Origin: Archangium violaceum
GTDB taxonomy: Bacteria; Myxococcota; Myxococcia; Myxococcales; Myxococcaceae
Direction: 5' to 3'
Length of the DNA: 64,000 nucleotides
Assembly (NCBI RefSeq): GCF_016887565.1
Contig: NZ_CP069396.1
Location: 6,492,001 to 6,556,000 of the forward strand
Below the pieces are notes generated by a model that was given only the letters and a program-made list of their open reading frames with translations, ran no database searches and was not told the origin of the DNA. Position 1 is the first letter of the stretch, and the number at the start of each line of letters is the position of its first letter. Shown one piece after another: positions 25,401-33,377 of the stretch. A program made the position numbers and the translations under genes.

Positions 25401-26255
25401 GGTGGGCTCGCGGCGCAGGCAGCGGTCCACCACCGCCGCGAATCGGGGCTCCACCTCCGGGGCGGCCTCGTGCAGCGGGCGCGCCTCCTTCTCCTGGACG
25501 GCCTGGGCCAGCACCTGGAGGGGCACGTGGCGGAAGGGGCCCTGGCCAGCGGCGAGCTCGTACAGCACCGCCGCCAGCGAGTAGAGATCCGAGCGCACCG
25601 AGGCGGGCTCTCCGCGCCAGGCCTCGGGGGACATGAAGTAGGGCGTCCCCACCAGCGAGCCATGGGTGAGGGAGGGCAGCTCGACGTCCGGAGGGAGCTC
25701 CTCGTCGGGGGGCTCGCCCTGGGCGGGAGCGGCCTCCGCGGAGGGCACGTCGATGAGCTTGGCCAGACCGAAGTCGAGCAGCTTCACCTCGCCGGACTCA
25801 TCGAGGATGGCGTTGCCGGGCTTGAGGTCGCGGTGGAGGACATTGCGGCGGTGGGCGGCGGCGAGCCCGCGCGCCAGATCGATCCCGATGTCCAGCACGC
25901 GCTCCCAGGGCTGGGGCCTGGGCAGCCGGTCCAGGGAGATGCCGCGCACGTACTCGGAGACGAGGTAGGGGTGACCCTCGAACTGACTGGCGCGGTAGAG
26001 GGTGGCGACGTTGGGGTGCTGGATGCGGGCGGTGGCGCGCGCCTCGACGAGGAAGCGCGCCAGGGTCTCGTCATCGAGCGCGGGGATGAACTTCACCGCC
26101 ACGGTGCGATCCAGCAGCGTGTCCTGGGCGAGGTAGACGAGTCCGGTGCGTCCGCGGCCCAGGGGACGCAACAGCCGGTACTCGTCGAACTCCCGAGGGG
26201 GTTGCCAACGCGCGCGAGGGGCGTCGGCCCTGGAGGGGGGAGGGGAGTCGCTCAC
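22470..26255 (-). CDS. Ser/Thr kinase fused to an STAND-like ATPase and a C-terminal FGE-like domain
   Basis: 1261 residues. A complete Hanks kinase (~25-290) has K55, HRDLKPGN (catalytic D143) and DFG 161-163. A P-loop NTPase follows, with Walker A GDSGVGKS at ~354-361 and a probable Walker B VILHVDQLEE. One transmembrane helix lies at ~735-755, then a coiled region, then a formylglycine-generating-enzyme-like domain (~985-1255: FVYVPRGTFLFGT, EWTDSVLQPGRPVARGGS). Known FGEs use Cys near the RGGS motif, but here RGGSYYFGASTARAPNR has none, so this part is probably a binding domain. GTG 26255 overlaps the stop of the upstream response regulator gene, so the pair is co-translated: a hybrid of kinase and two-component signalling. 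Confidence 0.9.
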   Translation of the reverse strand: MSDSPPPSRADAPRARWQPPREFDEYRLLRPLGRGRTGLVYLAQDTLLDRTVAVKFIPALDDETLARFLVEARATARIQHPNVATLYRASQFEGHPYLVSEYVRGISLDRLPRPQPWERVLDIGIDLARGLAAAHRRNVLHRDLKPGNAILDESGEVKLLDFGLAKLIDVPSAEAAPAQGEPPDEELPPDVELPSLTHGSLVGTPYFMSPEAWRGEPASVRSDLYSLAAVLYELAAGQGPFRHVPLQVLAQAVQEKEARPLHEAAPEVEPRFAAVVDRCLRREPTERFASADELLEALEDLKAGDTAARVPEGNPYRGLQAFQEEHRALFFGRRQEIRAVLERLRASSFVLVTGDSGVGKSSLCSAGVLPRVVEGALEDGFQWSVARMVPGRRPVSGLAAALAPHVPLEEARIDQLARAEPTTLVRALRAALGGGSRRGVILHVDQLEELTTLSESMEAAQAAELLGQLASGVPGLRLLATARSDFLTRLGALPGLGEALARALYLLRPLGRAEVREVVTGPARVKGARFESEALIGSLVESTLRAEGSLPLLQFTLAELWEARDRARGIIPAAALDALGGVNGALARYADGVIDQLLPDQQVAARRLLMRLVTVDGTRARRSEPELLGNDPASRGALEALIRARLVVARRSEEGTTFDIAHEALLTGWTRLAQWLAEANEARQLHARLERAAAEWERLGRPREALWGARHLAEVHALAPEGLSVRESTFLESSRQAVRHGRVLTRVLAAGFLASLALVYVGERVNDWYTLEKQVRAQLTEARGRLEHARERNRTLTRARTESFALFDTGKQEEARPRWAEARRLQVETDRAYARASDALERVLVLDPGREELRKAFAEVLAERAGLAERTFHPDARDELLQRLRLYDTQGEQLARWEAPMRLNLRTRPTGATVSLARYETTHDGKRVLSPARQPGPTPQEGLSLERGTWVVELSAPGRAPVSYLLRAEPGAERTLELALPEATRVPEGFVYVPRGTFLFGTAADENIRQFFDTVPLHEVETGPYLISRTEVTYGEYVAWLETLSPEELARRVPHGASVASVDAEVALKRRPDGRWHLRFKPRTVPYEADQGEPIRYTQRPRDVEQDWWRMPVGAINYEDARAYAAWLARTGRVPGARLCNELEWEHAARGADEREFPHGDTLLPEQANFDETYGKVGANFGPDEVGRHPESRSPFGLDDMVGNVFEWTDSVLQPGRPVARGGSYYFGASTARAPNRETPEPDFRDLSVGLRLCADAPSEP

Positions 26256-26707
26256 CGGAGGCGCGATTTGCCCCCCGTCTTCTGGAGCAGGGCGCGGATC
26301 TGATCGGCCACCGTGTCCGGGAGCGCGGGCTTGGAGACGAAGGCATCACAACCCGCCTGCCGGGCTCGCTCCGTGTGCGAGGGGAAGACATGGCCGGTGA
26401 GCGCCATCACGGGGATGTCCCGGGTGCGAGCGTCGTCCTTGAGCTGCCGGGTGGCATCCCACCCGCTGATCACGGGCAGCGACAGATCCATGAGGATGAC
26501 GTCCGGGTGGTGCTCCCGCGCGGACTCGAGCGCTTCCTGTCCGTTGCGGGCGGTCTGGACCTGGTAGCCGAGGTACTCGAGGTACTCGGCGTACATCTCC
26601 CGGGCGTCGTCGTAGTCGTCCACCACGAGCACACTGCGGGCTTCCGAGGTGGGAGCCTCTTCGGACTCGGGGACTTGGGGCGGGGGAAGCTTGCGGGCGG
26701 CGTCCAT
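26252..26707 (-). CDS. Single-domain response regulator (receiver only)
   Basis: 151 residues. An acidic, Pro-rich lead of ~28 residues is followed by a complete receiver domain: acidic pair DD (VLVVDDYDDARE), phosphoacceptor in VILMDLSLP, switch Thr in MALTGH and Lys in VSKPALP. There is no output domain. ATG 26707 is chosen because AGGA lies a few bases upstream and the protein then opens MDAARKLPPP. Its stop overlaps the GTG of the kinase-ATPase-FGE gene (GTGA at 26252-26255). It may deliver phosphoryl-relay input to that kinase (inference). Confidence 0.88.
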   Translation of the reverse strand: MDAARKLPPPQVPESEEAPTSEARSVLVVDDYDDAREMYAEYLEYLGYQVQTARNGQEALESAREHHPDVILMDLSLPVISGWDATRQLKDDARTRDIPVMALTGHVFPSHTERARQAGCDAFVSKPALPDTVADQIRALLQKTGGKSRLR

Positions 26708-26855
26708 ATGTCCTGGGGGGAAGGATCTCCATCCTCCAGCGAGCACGCGCTCTGGACAATGGTCCCACGGCTCGAAGGGCTCCACTTCACGAGAAAACTG
26801 TTGATTGACGAAAGCTCCGTCCCCCGCGCGTCACACGCCCTGTCCGGAAATCACA

Positions 26856-26884
26856 TTGTCGTTTCCTTGGAAAACAAGTAGTCC
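26856..26884 (+). promoter_or_regulatory. Promoter candidate for the C39-like peptidase gene
   Basis: TTGTCG (26856-26861), a 17-bp spacer and TAGTCC (26879-26884) lie 32 bp before the start codon. The same pattern (TTGACG, 17 bp, TAGTCT) precedes the PilZ gene at 36752. The position and AT-rich spacer fit a housekeeping promoter, but the -10 is weak. Confidence 0.35.
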
Positions 26885-26916
26885 AGGAAGCTCCAGACAG
26901 TCAGGAGGTGGTTCTC

Positions 26917-28116
26917 ATGCGGAGCTTCAGGACGGCGGTGATCGCGGTACTCGTCACCCTCACGTGGGTGCCGGCGGCGCTGGCGGGCCAGAGTGCGTTC
27001 GTGCGCTGGCGGGGAAGCCAGGGTGACTTCTCCTCGTGGCAGCGCAGCGGGGTGAGCGTCGCGGCGGACGGCGCGCTCCAGGTGGATGCGCAGACGGCGG
27101 CGGCCGGGACGGATCCCTACGCGGCCGGTGCCTACAGCGGAGGCAACTTCTACAACGGCGGGAGCTTCCGCGTCGGCGAGGCGATCAGCCCGGTGATGCT
27201 GGCCGGCTTCGGTTTCCGCGAGGCCATCGCCTCCTGGGAGGCGGAGACGCCCCCGGGCACCTGGGTGGAGACGCAGATGAGGGCGCAGATCTCCGGCGTC
27301 TGGACGAAGTGGTACAACCTGGGCGTGTGGGCCGCGGACGGCTCGACGGTGCGGCGCCACTCGGTGAACGGCCAGTCGGATACCAACGGGTACGTGGGCA
27401 CCGACACCCTGGTCATCACCGCGAAGAAGACGGCGGCGACGGCGTTCCAGGTGAAGCTGCGGCTGTTCAGCGCGGACGGGGTCGCCCTGCCCCGCGTGCG
27501 CGCCAGCGCCGTCACGCTGTCCACCTCGCCGGAGCGCAGCCCGGCGGTCCCCCCGGGCAACGCGGCCTACTGGAACAAGGTGAACGCCGTGCCCGGGTGC
27601 TCGCAGATGGTGTACCCGGATGGGGGCGAGGTCTGGTGCAGCCCGACCTCCACGTCCATGGTGCTCGGCTACTGGACGGGTGACACCGGGGCCTGCGAGC
27701 CGCGGGTGCGCGCGGCGGTCAGCGGCGTGTACGACTGGATCTACCGTGGACACGGCAACTGGCCCTTCAACACGGCGTACGCCGCCTCCAAGGGGTTCCA
27801 GTCGCACGTGACGCGCTTCACCAGCTTCGCCCAGCTCGAGCCGTGGATCGCCGCGGGCGTGCCCGTCATCCTCAGCGTCGCCTGGGGGAGCGGGGAGCTG
27901 ACCGGGGCGCCCATCGCGTCGACGGCGGGCCACCTGATCGTCCTGGTGGGCTTCGACGCCGCGGGCAACGCGGTGGTGAACGATCCAGCCGCCGCGAGCG
28001 ACGCCGCGGTGCGCCGCACCTACCTGCGCTCCGAGCTCGAGCCGCTGTGGCTGAAGGCCTCCGCCGGCACGGCCTACCTCATCTACCCGGAAGGCTGGCC
28101 GGTTCCCGCGCTCTAG
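26917..28116 (+). CDS. Secreted C39-like cysteine peptidase
   Basis: 399 residues. ATG 26917 is fixed by a perfect AGGAGG (26903-26908) eight bases upstream, which makes the GTG at 26908 part of the ribosome-binding site. The signal peptide (SFRTAVIAVLVTLTWVPAALA) is followed by a ~200-residue beta-rich N-terminal domain. The C39-like peptidase domain (~225-395) has the nucleophile C241 in WCSPTSTSMVLGYW, H339 in AGHLIVLVGFD and the Asp/Asn in VVNDPAA, the usual papain-like triad order. It is secreted and probably cuts peptides or peptidoglycan cross-links outside the cell. The Gln-equivalent (VPGCSQMVYPDGGEVWC) precedes the Cys as expected. No transporter is adjacent, so this is a stand-alone enzyme rather than a bacteriocin-processing domain. 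Confidence 0.87.
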   Translation: MRSFRTAVIAVLVTLTWVPAALAGQSAFVRWRGSQGDFSSWQRSGVSVAADGALQVDAQTAAAGTDPYAAGAYSGGNFYNGGSFRVGEAISPVMLAGFGFREAIASWEAETPPGTWVETQMRAQISGVWTKWYNLGVWAADGSTVRRHSVNGQSDTNGYVGTDTLVITAKKTAATAFQVKLRLFSADGVALPRVRASAVTLSTSPERSPAVPPGNAAYWNKVNAVPGCSQMVYPDGGEVWCSPTSTSMVLGYWTGDTGACEPRVRAAVSGVYDWIYRGHGNWPFNTAYAASKGFQSHVTRFTSFAQLEPWIAAGVPVILSVAWGSGELTGAPIASTAGHLIVLVGFDAAGNAVVNDPAAASDAAVRRTYLRSELEPLWLKASAGTAYLIYPEGWPVPAL

Positions 28117-28129
28117 GAAAAGAGTGGGT

Positions 28130-28262
28130 TGCGCATGCTCCCTCTCCCTCTGGGAGAGGGCGGGGGGTGAGGGTAGTCGCCTCCGTGTTCCAATTCCCGT
28201 GTGGCCCGCGGGTGGGGAAATACCCTCACCCTAGCCCTCTCCCAGAGGGAGAGGGGACATCC
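28130..28262. repeat. Nested REP-like palindrome, copy 2
   Basis: Same architecture as 5285-5392: the hairpin CCCTCTCCC/GGGAGAGGG occurs at 28140-28160 and 28235-28255, with inverted GGTGAGGGT / ACCCTCACC arms inside. The leading bases GTTGCGCATGC and the trailing GGGGACATC are shared with copy 1, but the outer AGTGGAGTGTCC ends are absent. It lies between the convergent C39-like and M50 genes. Confidence 0.8.
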
Positions 28263-28290
28263 CACGGGTCCAGGGAACTCGGACGCTCCC

Positions 28291-29658
28291 TCAGGCGGCG
28301 CCGCGGCTCCGGAGCTGCTCGGCGATCTCCGGATCGGACCGCACCCTGGCCAGCACGGGCTCCTGGCCGAGCGTCTCGAAGTCGTCGTACCCCGCCCGCA
28401 GCGCGCGCTTGAGCCACTCGGTGGCCAGCTCCAGCTGGCCATCGTGCGCGTGATAGCGGGCCGCCTGGTAGGCGTCCTCGGCTCGACCTCCGGCCTCGAA
28501 GGCGCTCGCGTAGAGCGCCGCCGCCGCGCCGAACTCACCCCGGGCCACCGCCACGTCCGCCCGCCGCGCGTCCCGCGTGGCCGGCGTCTTCCAGGCGAAC
28601 TCCCGGGCGATGCGCTCGGCCTCGTCCAGCCGCCGCGCGCCCACCAGCAGCCGCAGCGCGAGCGCGGCCACCGCCTCCGTCGGCTCCTTCTCCAGCGCGG
28701 CGAGCGCGTGGGGGAGGGCGCGCTCGGGCAGGCCCGTGGCCTCGTACGCCATGGCGAGGCTGAAGGGCCGCGCGGCCTGGGGCGGATCCACCTTCTCCAG
28801 CTGCGACACGGCGGCGCGGCCATTGCCCTCGGCGAGCGCCACCCAGGCGAGCAGATCCCTCGCCGCGTTGCTCTCCGGACCGGGCTTCGCCGCCGACAGG
28901 GCCAGGTGGCCCAACCGCGCCGCCTCGCTCTCGTCGCCGGCGCGCAGGGCCTTCCAGGCGCGCGCGAGCGCATCCGGTTCGACCTCTTCCACCTTCGTGG
29001 GCTTCAGGGGCTTGATGTCCTTCGTCACCGACAGGCCCTGCCAGCAGCCGTAGCCCATCCAGCCGAACATGAAGGCCATGTAGAAGGCGCCAAGGCGCAG
29101 GGCCAGGGCGGTGATCGCTCCCGCGGTGATGACGCCCAGCCACAGGGCGAGCCGCTGCCGCGCGGGCCCGAGCACACCACTGGCGATGTGGCCTCCATCG
29201 AGCGGAGGCACCGGCATCAGGTTGATGACGCCCCACCAGAGGTTCACCCACTCGAGCTGGGCGAGGAGGACCTGGGCCATGTACCCGCGAGGCGGGACGA
29301 CATGGTTGACGCCGACGATCAGTCCGTAGAAGAGGAAGCCCGTGAGCGGCCCGGCCGCGGAGACGGCCACGTCCCGCCAGCGGCTGAGCGCCCGGTCGTG
29401 GTAGGTGAGCCCGCCCATGGAGTAGAGCTGGATGGCCGCCACCTTGCTGCCCAGGCTCATGGCCATGAGCGCGTGCCCCAGCTCGTGCATCAGGATCGAG
29501 ACGAAGACGACGCCCACCCAGGACACCAGGATGCGCCAGTCCCGGCCCGCTCCGATCAAGCCGAACATGACCGTCACCAGCCAGAAGCTCGGCTCGACCA
29601 CGACCGGGATCCGACCGAGGGTGAAGTTCCAGCTGAAGGGAGAGGATTCAGTGCTCAT
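28291..29658 (-). CDS. M50 (site-2-protease-type) membrane metalloprotease with TPR tail
   Basis: 455 residues. The zinc motif HELGH (58-62) lies in a transmembrane helix, and the third-ligand motif appears as NLMPVPPLDGGH (~140-151). About five hydrophobic segments make up the first ~220 residues, as in the short sporulation-factor SpoIVFB-like S2P class. The C-terminal ~230 residues are helical repeats (RAWKALRAGDESEAARLGHLALSAA and following) of TPR type. Such proteases cut membrane-embedded substrates to release signals; the TPR tail could select the substrate. The start overlaps the stop of the upstream lipoprotein gene by 11 bases, so the two are in one operon. Confidence 0.92.
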   Translation of the reverse strand: MSTESSPFSWNFTLGRIPVVVEPSFWLVTVMFGLIGAGRDWRILVSWVGVVFVSILMHELGHALMAMSLGSKVAAIQLYSMGGLTYHDRALSRWRDVAVSAAGPLTGFLFYGLIVGVNHVVPPRGYMAQVLLAQLEWVNLWWGVINLMPVPPLDGGHIASGVLGPARQRLALWLGVITAGAITALALRLGAFYMAFMFGWMGYGCWQGLSVTKDIKPLKPTKVEEVEPDALARAWKALRAGDESEAARLGHLALSAAKPGPESNAARDLLAWVALAEGNGRAAVSQLEKVDPPQAARPFSLAMAYEATGLPERALPHALAALEKEPTEAVAALALRLLVGARRLDEAERIAREFAWKTPATRDARRADVAVARGEFGAAAALYASAFEAGGRAEDAYQAARYHAHDGQLELATEWLKRALRAGYDDFETLGQEPVLARVRSDPEIAEQLRSRGAA

Positions 29659-30337
29659 GTGATTCGATTTTCAGTTTCTTCGAGAGGACCCGGAAGGAGT
29701 TCGACGAGGCCGAGCTGCCCTTGTCATCCATCATTCCGACGTTGAAGGTATTACCAACAACGTCGATGGTGATTTCCTGCCGGAGAACGCCCTCGGAGAA
29801 CGGGTTGCTCTGGATGGAGGTGGTGGGGGAGCCATCCTGGTAGATGATGATCGTCACGGTTCCCGCGAAGTGCTCGGCGTTCGGGCCCCCGGCATGAATG
29901 GTGACGGTGAAGGGCTTGTCCTGGAGCTGATCGCCAATCGATTCGATCCAGTAGCTGAGGTACGGGGTCACCGTGTAGGCCTGGGGGAGGGTAGCCTCGC
30001 GCCCGTCGCCCAGGGAGACCTGGACATCATAGGTATCGACGTCCAGCCCCGGGGGCACGGTGCCCTGGAACTGGCGATTGCCCAGGTAGCGGACGAGCGG
30101 CACCGTCCAGGGGCCGATCCGCAACTCGGGCTTCTCGATCATCTGCGCCGAGCGCGTGTTGAAGTCCACGAGGAAGCGGGGCTCCACGTCGAGCTCCACG
30201 GTGACTTCCTTGGCCTCCAGGGCGTTCTGCTCGGTGGGCGAGATGGAGAGGATGCTGAACGAGGGCGGAGGCTCCGGAGGCACGGCCTCGCACGCACACA
30301 CCACCGCCAGCAACAACATGGGCAGGAGCTTCTTCAT
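29648..30337 (-). CDS. Lipoprotein, function unknown, in the M50 operon
   Basis: 229 residues. The signal LLPMLLLAVVCAC, with the lipobox Cys at ~16, is followed by a Pro-rich linker. One or two beta-sandwich (IPT/TIG- or Ig-like) domains follow, judging from alternating hydrophobic strands (SILSISPTEQNALEAKEVTVELDV, TYDVQVSLGDGREATLPQAYTVTPYLSYW, FTVTIHAGGPNAEHFAGTVTIIIY). It overlaps the OM-protein gene upstream by ATGA and the M50 gene downstream by 11 bases. The trio may form an envelope-sensing or intramembrane proteolysis unit, inferred only from the coupling. Confidence 0.75.
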   Translation of the reverse strand: MKKLLPMLLLAVVCACEAVPPEPPPSFSILSISPTEQNALEAKEVTVELDVEPRFLVDFNTRSAQMIEKPELRIGPWTVPLVRYLGNRQFQGTVPPGLDVDTYDVQVSLGDGREATLPQAYTVTPYLSYWIESIGDQLQDKPFTVTIHAGGPNAEHFAGTVTIIIYQDGSPTTSIQSNPFSEGVLRQEITIDVVGNTFNVGMMDDKGSSASSNSFRVLSKKLKIESHEH

Positions 30338-31737
30338 AGCGAGTACCTCACCCCGAGGGACGCGGACAGGCCGCCGAGCTGTGCCTCGAGTTGATCCGTC
30401 CGTGCGGGAGCATGGCTGGCGCGCAGCTCGAACAGGGCGCTCACCGCGCCGAAGCGCCAGGCGGCTTGTGCGGCCAGGAAGCCCATGAACGCCTGTCCCC
30501 GCTGATAGGACTGCTTCTGCGAGTACTGCGTCGTCGTCTGGTGGTCGAAGTACATCGTTCCACCCCCCGCGCGTCCGGAGATGGACAGGGGCCCGCGTTC
30601 AAAGGCCAGGACGCGCGCGGACAGCATGATCGGTAGGGCCACCACCCGCGAGTCCAGCTCGCCCAGCGGCGTCACGGAGGGTCGAGTCCTGGACTGACGC
30701 AGCCCCACCTCCGCCTCCAGCGAGAAGCGGCCGCCCAGCGGAGGCAGGCGGTACGCCGCGCCCAGCGACAGCAGCGGCCCGAGGTTGTCGCCACCCGCGA
30801 AGAAGCCCCCGGCCAGCAGGCTGAACGACACGTTCTTCCTGTCCAGCCACGGCTCCCAGGCCGGGCGCTGGGGCGGAGTCTCCGTGACAGGCGGGCTCTT
30901 CACCACGGGCGGCGCCGGGGTGGGGGAGACGTGGGCCACGATGGGGACCAACACCGGAGCCACGATGCGCGCGGCGGCGGTGCCGTCCTGCCGGTGGGCC
31001 TCCACCACGACGGCGCTCGCCCCGGGCTCCGGCTTCACGCGGAACACGCCCGGGGAGCGCTCCTCCACGCCGCCACCCCGCACCCGCAGGGACAGCTCCG
31101 AGAGCGGGACGGGCTGCTCGCCCAGTATCACCAACCACCCGCTCCCGTCTGGCGGGAGCACGTCGGGGCTGATGAGCGCCAGCAGGGGCCGCTCGGGGGG
31201 CACGTCGAGCGGGGCGGTGCGGTTGGTCTGCTGGCCCTTGGCGGTGGCCAGCACGCGCGCCTCACGTACCCCGGGAGGCACCTCCACGTGCACCTGGGCG
31301 CCGCCCTTGCGGTTGGTGCGCACGGGGCCGAAGCGCGTGCCGGCGATCTGCACCACCACCTCGGCGCCCGCGCCCGCGTCGGTGACCACGTCCAGCACCG
31401 TGCGCCCCAACAGGGGGATGTGCACGGTGGTGACTTCCGGCGGGCCCTCGGGCGAGTCCACCCAGAAGGCGAGCACCGCCAGGAGCGGATAGCGGATGTC
31501 CGGAGGAACCCAGCGGTAGGAGTGCACGCCGCGGGCGGTGGCGGGCAGCGGCAGGAGGCTGCCCGTGGAGGCCGAGGCGCGGAGCCGGGAGGTGCCTCGC
31601 GGCACCTGCACCTGCACGCTCACCTCCATGTCCCGGCCGAGCACCACCTGGGAAGGAGTGGCCGTCACCGGGAACGGCGCCGCTGCCGCGACGGGCGGCA
31701 GGGCGAGCAGCAGCAGGGTGAGGAGCGGCGCACGCAT
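30334..31737 (-). CDS. Secreted/outer-membrane beta-rich protein, function unknown
   Basis: 467 residues. The signal peptide (PLLTLLLLALPPVAAAA) is followed by two or three Ig-like beta domains (~20-270) and a Pro-rich spacer (SPTPAPPVVKSPPVTETPP). The C-terminal ~170 residues have alternating polar/hydrophobic strands and Gly/aromatic turns (FSLLAGGFFAGGDNLGPLLSLGAAYRL) and end in YSL, all typical of an outer-membrane beta-barrel. It is the first gene of the minus-strand operon with the lipoprotein and the M50 protease. I do not recognise the family. A role as an envelope component watched by the protease is speculative. Confidence 0.75.
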   Translation of the reverse strand: MRAPLLTLLLLALPPVAAAAPFPVTATPSQVVLGRDMEVSVQVQVPRGTSRLRASASTGSLLPLPATARGVHSYRWVPPDIRYPLLAVLAFWVDSPEGPPEVTTVHIPLLGRTVLDVVTDAGAGAEVVVQIAGTRFGPVRTNRKGGAQVHVEVPPGVREARVLATAKGQQTNRTAPLDVPPERPLLALISPDVLPPDGSGWLVILGEQPVPLSELSLRVRGGGVEERSPGVFRVKPEPGASAVVVEAHRQDGTAAARIVAPVLVPIVAHVSPTPAPPVVKSPPVTETPPQRPAWEPWLDRKNVSFSLLAGGFFAGGDNLGPLLSLGAAYRLPPLGGRFSLEAEVGLRQSRTRPSVTPLGELDSRVVALPIMLSARVLAFERGPLSISGRAGGGTMYFDHQTTTQYSQKQSYQRGQAFMGFLAAQAAWRFGAVSALFELRASHAPARTDQLEAQLGGLSASLGVRYSL

Positions 31738-31776
31738 GAGCAGGGGACGTACCGTCCAGCCTCTCCGACGCCTCTG

Positions 31777-32352
31777 TCAACCCTCGGCGGGGCTGCCCGG
31801 CGAGGGAGCGGCCCCTTCCGTCGGCTGTGGCTGTGGCTTGTCCGCTGGGCCCGTAGCTTTCGGGCTGGGCGGCTGGAAGGCGGGCTTTTCGGCGGGGGCG
31901 CCGCCGCGGCCGTGCACCAGCGTCTTCGTCTCAGACTTGAAGGTGATGTCCACCTTGTCGCCGCGCACCGCCGTCACCAGTCCCAGCCCGAAGGTGGGGT
32001 GATGGATGACCTGATCCACCTGGTAGGTGTCCTTGGGGCTGTACTTGGGCGCGTTGGCGATGTCCTTGCCCGCCAGCTGCTCCTCGAAGGAGATGATCAC
32101 CTTCTCCTCGGAGGACTTGCTCGCCCGGGGGGCTCGCGTGGAAGAGCCGCCGCCGCTGCTGGCACGCGACGCGGGGCTCGGCCTGTCGGTGGTGCCCGGC
32201 GCGGACCGGTAGGCGTGGTCTCCGCCGCAGGTGTTGCAGCGGACTCGGGCGATCTTCGTTCCCACCATCGCGAGGATGGTGTGGGCCAGCGTGAGCTTGC
32301 ACCGGGTACAGAACGCGTCGACCTCGCCGCCGACCTTGTGGTTGGTCGCCAT
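31777..32352 (-). CDS. Zinc-ribbon protein with CarD-like basic domain, function unknown
   Basis: 191 residues. The N-terminus has a four-Cys zinc knuckle (CTRC, 18 residues, CNTC), followed by a Ser/Arg-rich linker. A small beta domain (YQVDQVIHHPTFGLGLVTAVRGDKVDITFKSETKTLVHG) resembles CarD/CdnL-N-like or Tudor-like modules, and the tail is Pro-rich and disordered. ATG 32352 is the first in-frame Met giving this clean N-terminus (MATNHKVGGEVDAFCTRC). Single proteins of this make-up are frequent in myxobacteria. A nucleic-acid or transcription role is an inference. The gene may start the operon that continues into the OM-protein genes (39-bp gap) and is divergent from mlaE. Confidence 0.72.
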   Translation of the reverse strand: MATNHKVGGEVDAFCTRCKLTLAHTILAMVGTKIARVRCNTCGGDHAYRSAPGTTDRPSPASRASSGGGSSTRAPRASKSSEEKVIISFEEQLAGKDIANAPKYSPKDTYQVDQVIHHPTFGLGLVTAVRGDKVDITFKSETKTLVHGRGGAPAEKPAFQPPSPKATGPADKPQPQPTEGAAPSPGSPAEG

Positions 32353-32552
32353 GGGGTGTGCTTCTCGCTTCTCTCTGAGAGGGGGTTGAAAAAGGGGGGC
32401 GGAACATAACGGCAACCCGGGACGGGAGAAACCCCCTTTATCGACCTGGGAACAGGAGCCTGGATGCCTGGGCTGCCTGGGGGCGGAGGGGGGCCGGGAG
32501 GCGTAGCCTTTGCTTGTGCCGGGAAGGGGGCCACGTAGAGTAGGGCCCTCCC

Positions 32553-33377
32553 GTGTCCTCAGAGAACGCACAGAAGGCGGAACAGCCCACCAGGACCCCC
32601 TCCCTGATCGTCCAGGCCGTGGAGGACGTCGGCCGGGGCGCCATCGCGAACGTCGAGGAGCTGGGCAACCTGGTCACGCTCGGGGCCAACGTGGCCCGGT
32701 GGAGCGTGCGCCGGCCCTTCCGCCTGCAGAACCTCTTCTTCCAGCTGGACTTCGTGGGGGTGGGCAGCGTCCTCATCGTCCTGCTCACCGGCCTGTTCAC
32801 TGGCATGGTGTTCGCCAACCAGTCCGCGCGCGCCTTCGCCATGTTCGACGCGCAGAGCCTGGTGGGTCCCACGGTGGCGCTGGTGCTCACGCGCGAGCTC
32901 GCCCCGGTGTTCTCCGCGCTGATGGTCACCATGCGCGCCGGCTCCGCCATGTGCACCGAGCTGGGCACCATGCGCGTCACCGAGCAGGTGGACGCCCTGG
33001 AGACCATGGCCGTCAACCCCATCCAGTACCTCCTGGTGCCCCGGGTGCTGGCCGGCCTGTTCATGGTGCCCCTGCTCACGCTGCTCTTCGATACCTCGGG
33101 CATCCTCGGCGCCTACATCGTGTCGGTGGGGACGCAGGGCGTGTCGGCCGGTACCTTCATCTCCCGCACCCAGCAGTGGTTGGATCCGGTGGACGTCTTC
33201 GAGGGGCTCATCAAGGGCGCCGTCTTCGGCCTGGGAGTGGCCCTCATCTGTTGCTTCAAGGGCTACAACGCCTCGGGTGGCTCCAAGGGTGTGGGCAAGG
33301 CCACCACAGAGGCCATGGTGACCAGCGCGCTCTCCATCTTCATCCTCGACTTCATCGTCGGGGTGCTCCTGCACTGA
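32553..33377 (+). CDS. mlaE: ABC transporter permease, MlaE/YrbE family
   Basis: 274 residues. MlaE-type permeases move phospholipids or hydrophobic substrates together with MCE proteins. After a ~55-residue N-terminal segment, five hydrophobic helices are visible, with the family motif around LTRELAPVFSALMVTMRAGSAMCTELG, the coupling helix that contacts the ATPase. GTG 32553 is used. Its TGA overlaps the ATG of the ATPase gene (TGATG). With the next two genes it forms a minimal MlaE-F-D importer/exporter set located in the inner membrane. The direction of transport is not settled in this family. Confidence 0.93.
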   Translation: MSSENAQKAEQPTRTPSLIVQAVEDVGRGAIANVEELGNLVTLGANVARWSVRRPFRLQNLFFQLDFVGVGSVLIVLLTGLFTGMVFANQSARAFAMFDAQSLVGPTVALVLTRELAPVFSALMVTMRAGSAMCTELGTMRVTEQVDALETMAVNPIQYLLVPRVLAGLFMVPLLTLLFDTSGILGAYIVSVGTQGVSAGTFISRTQQWLDPVDVFEGLIKGAVFGLGVALICCFKGYNASGGSKGVGKATTEAMVTSALSIFILDFIVGVLLH

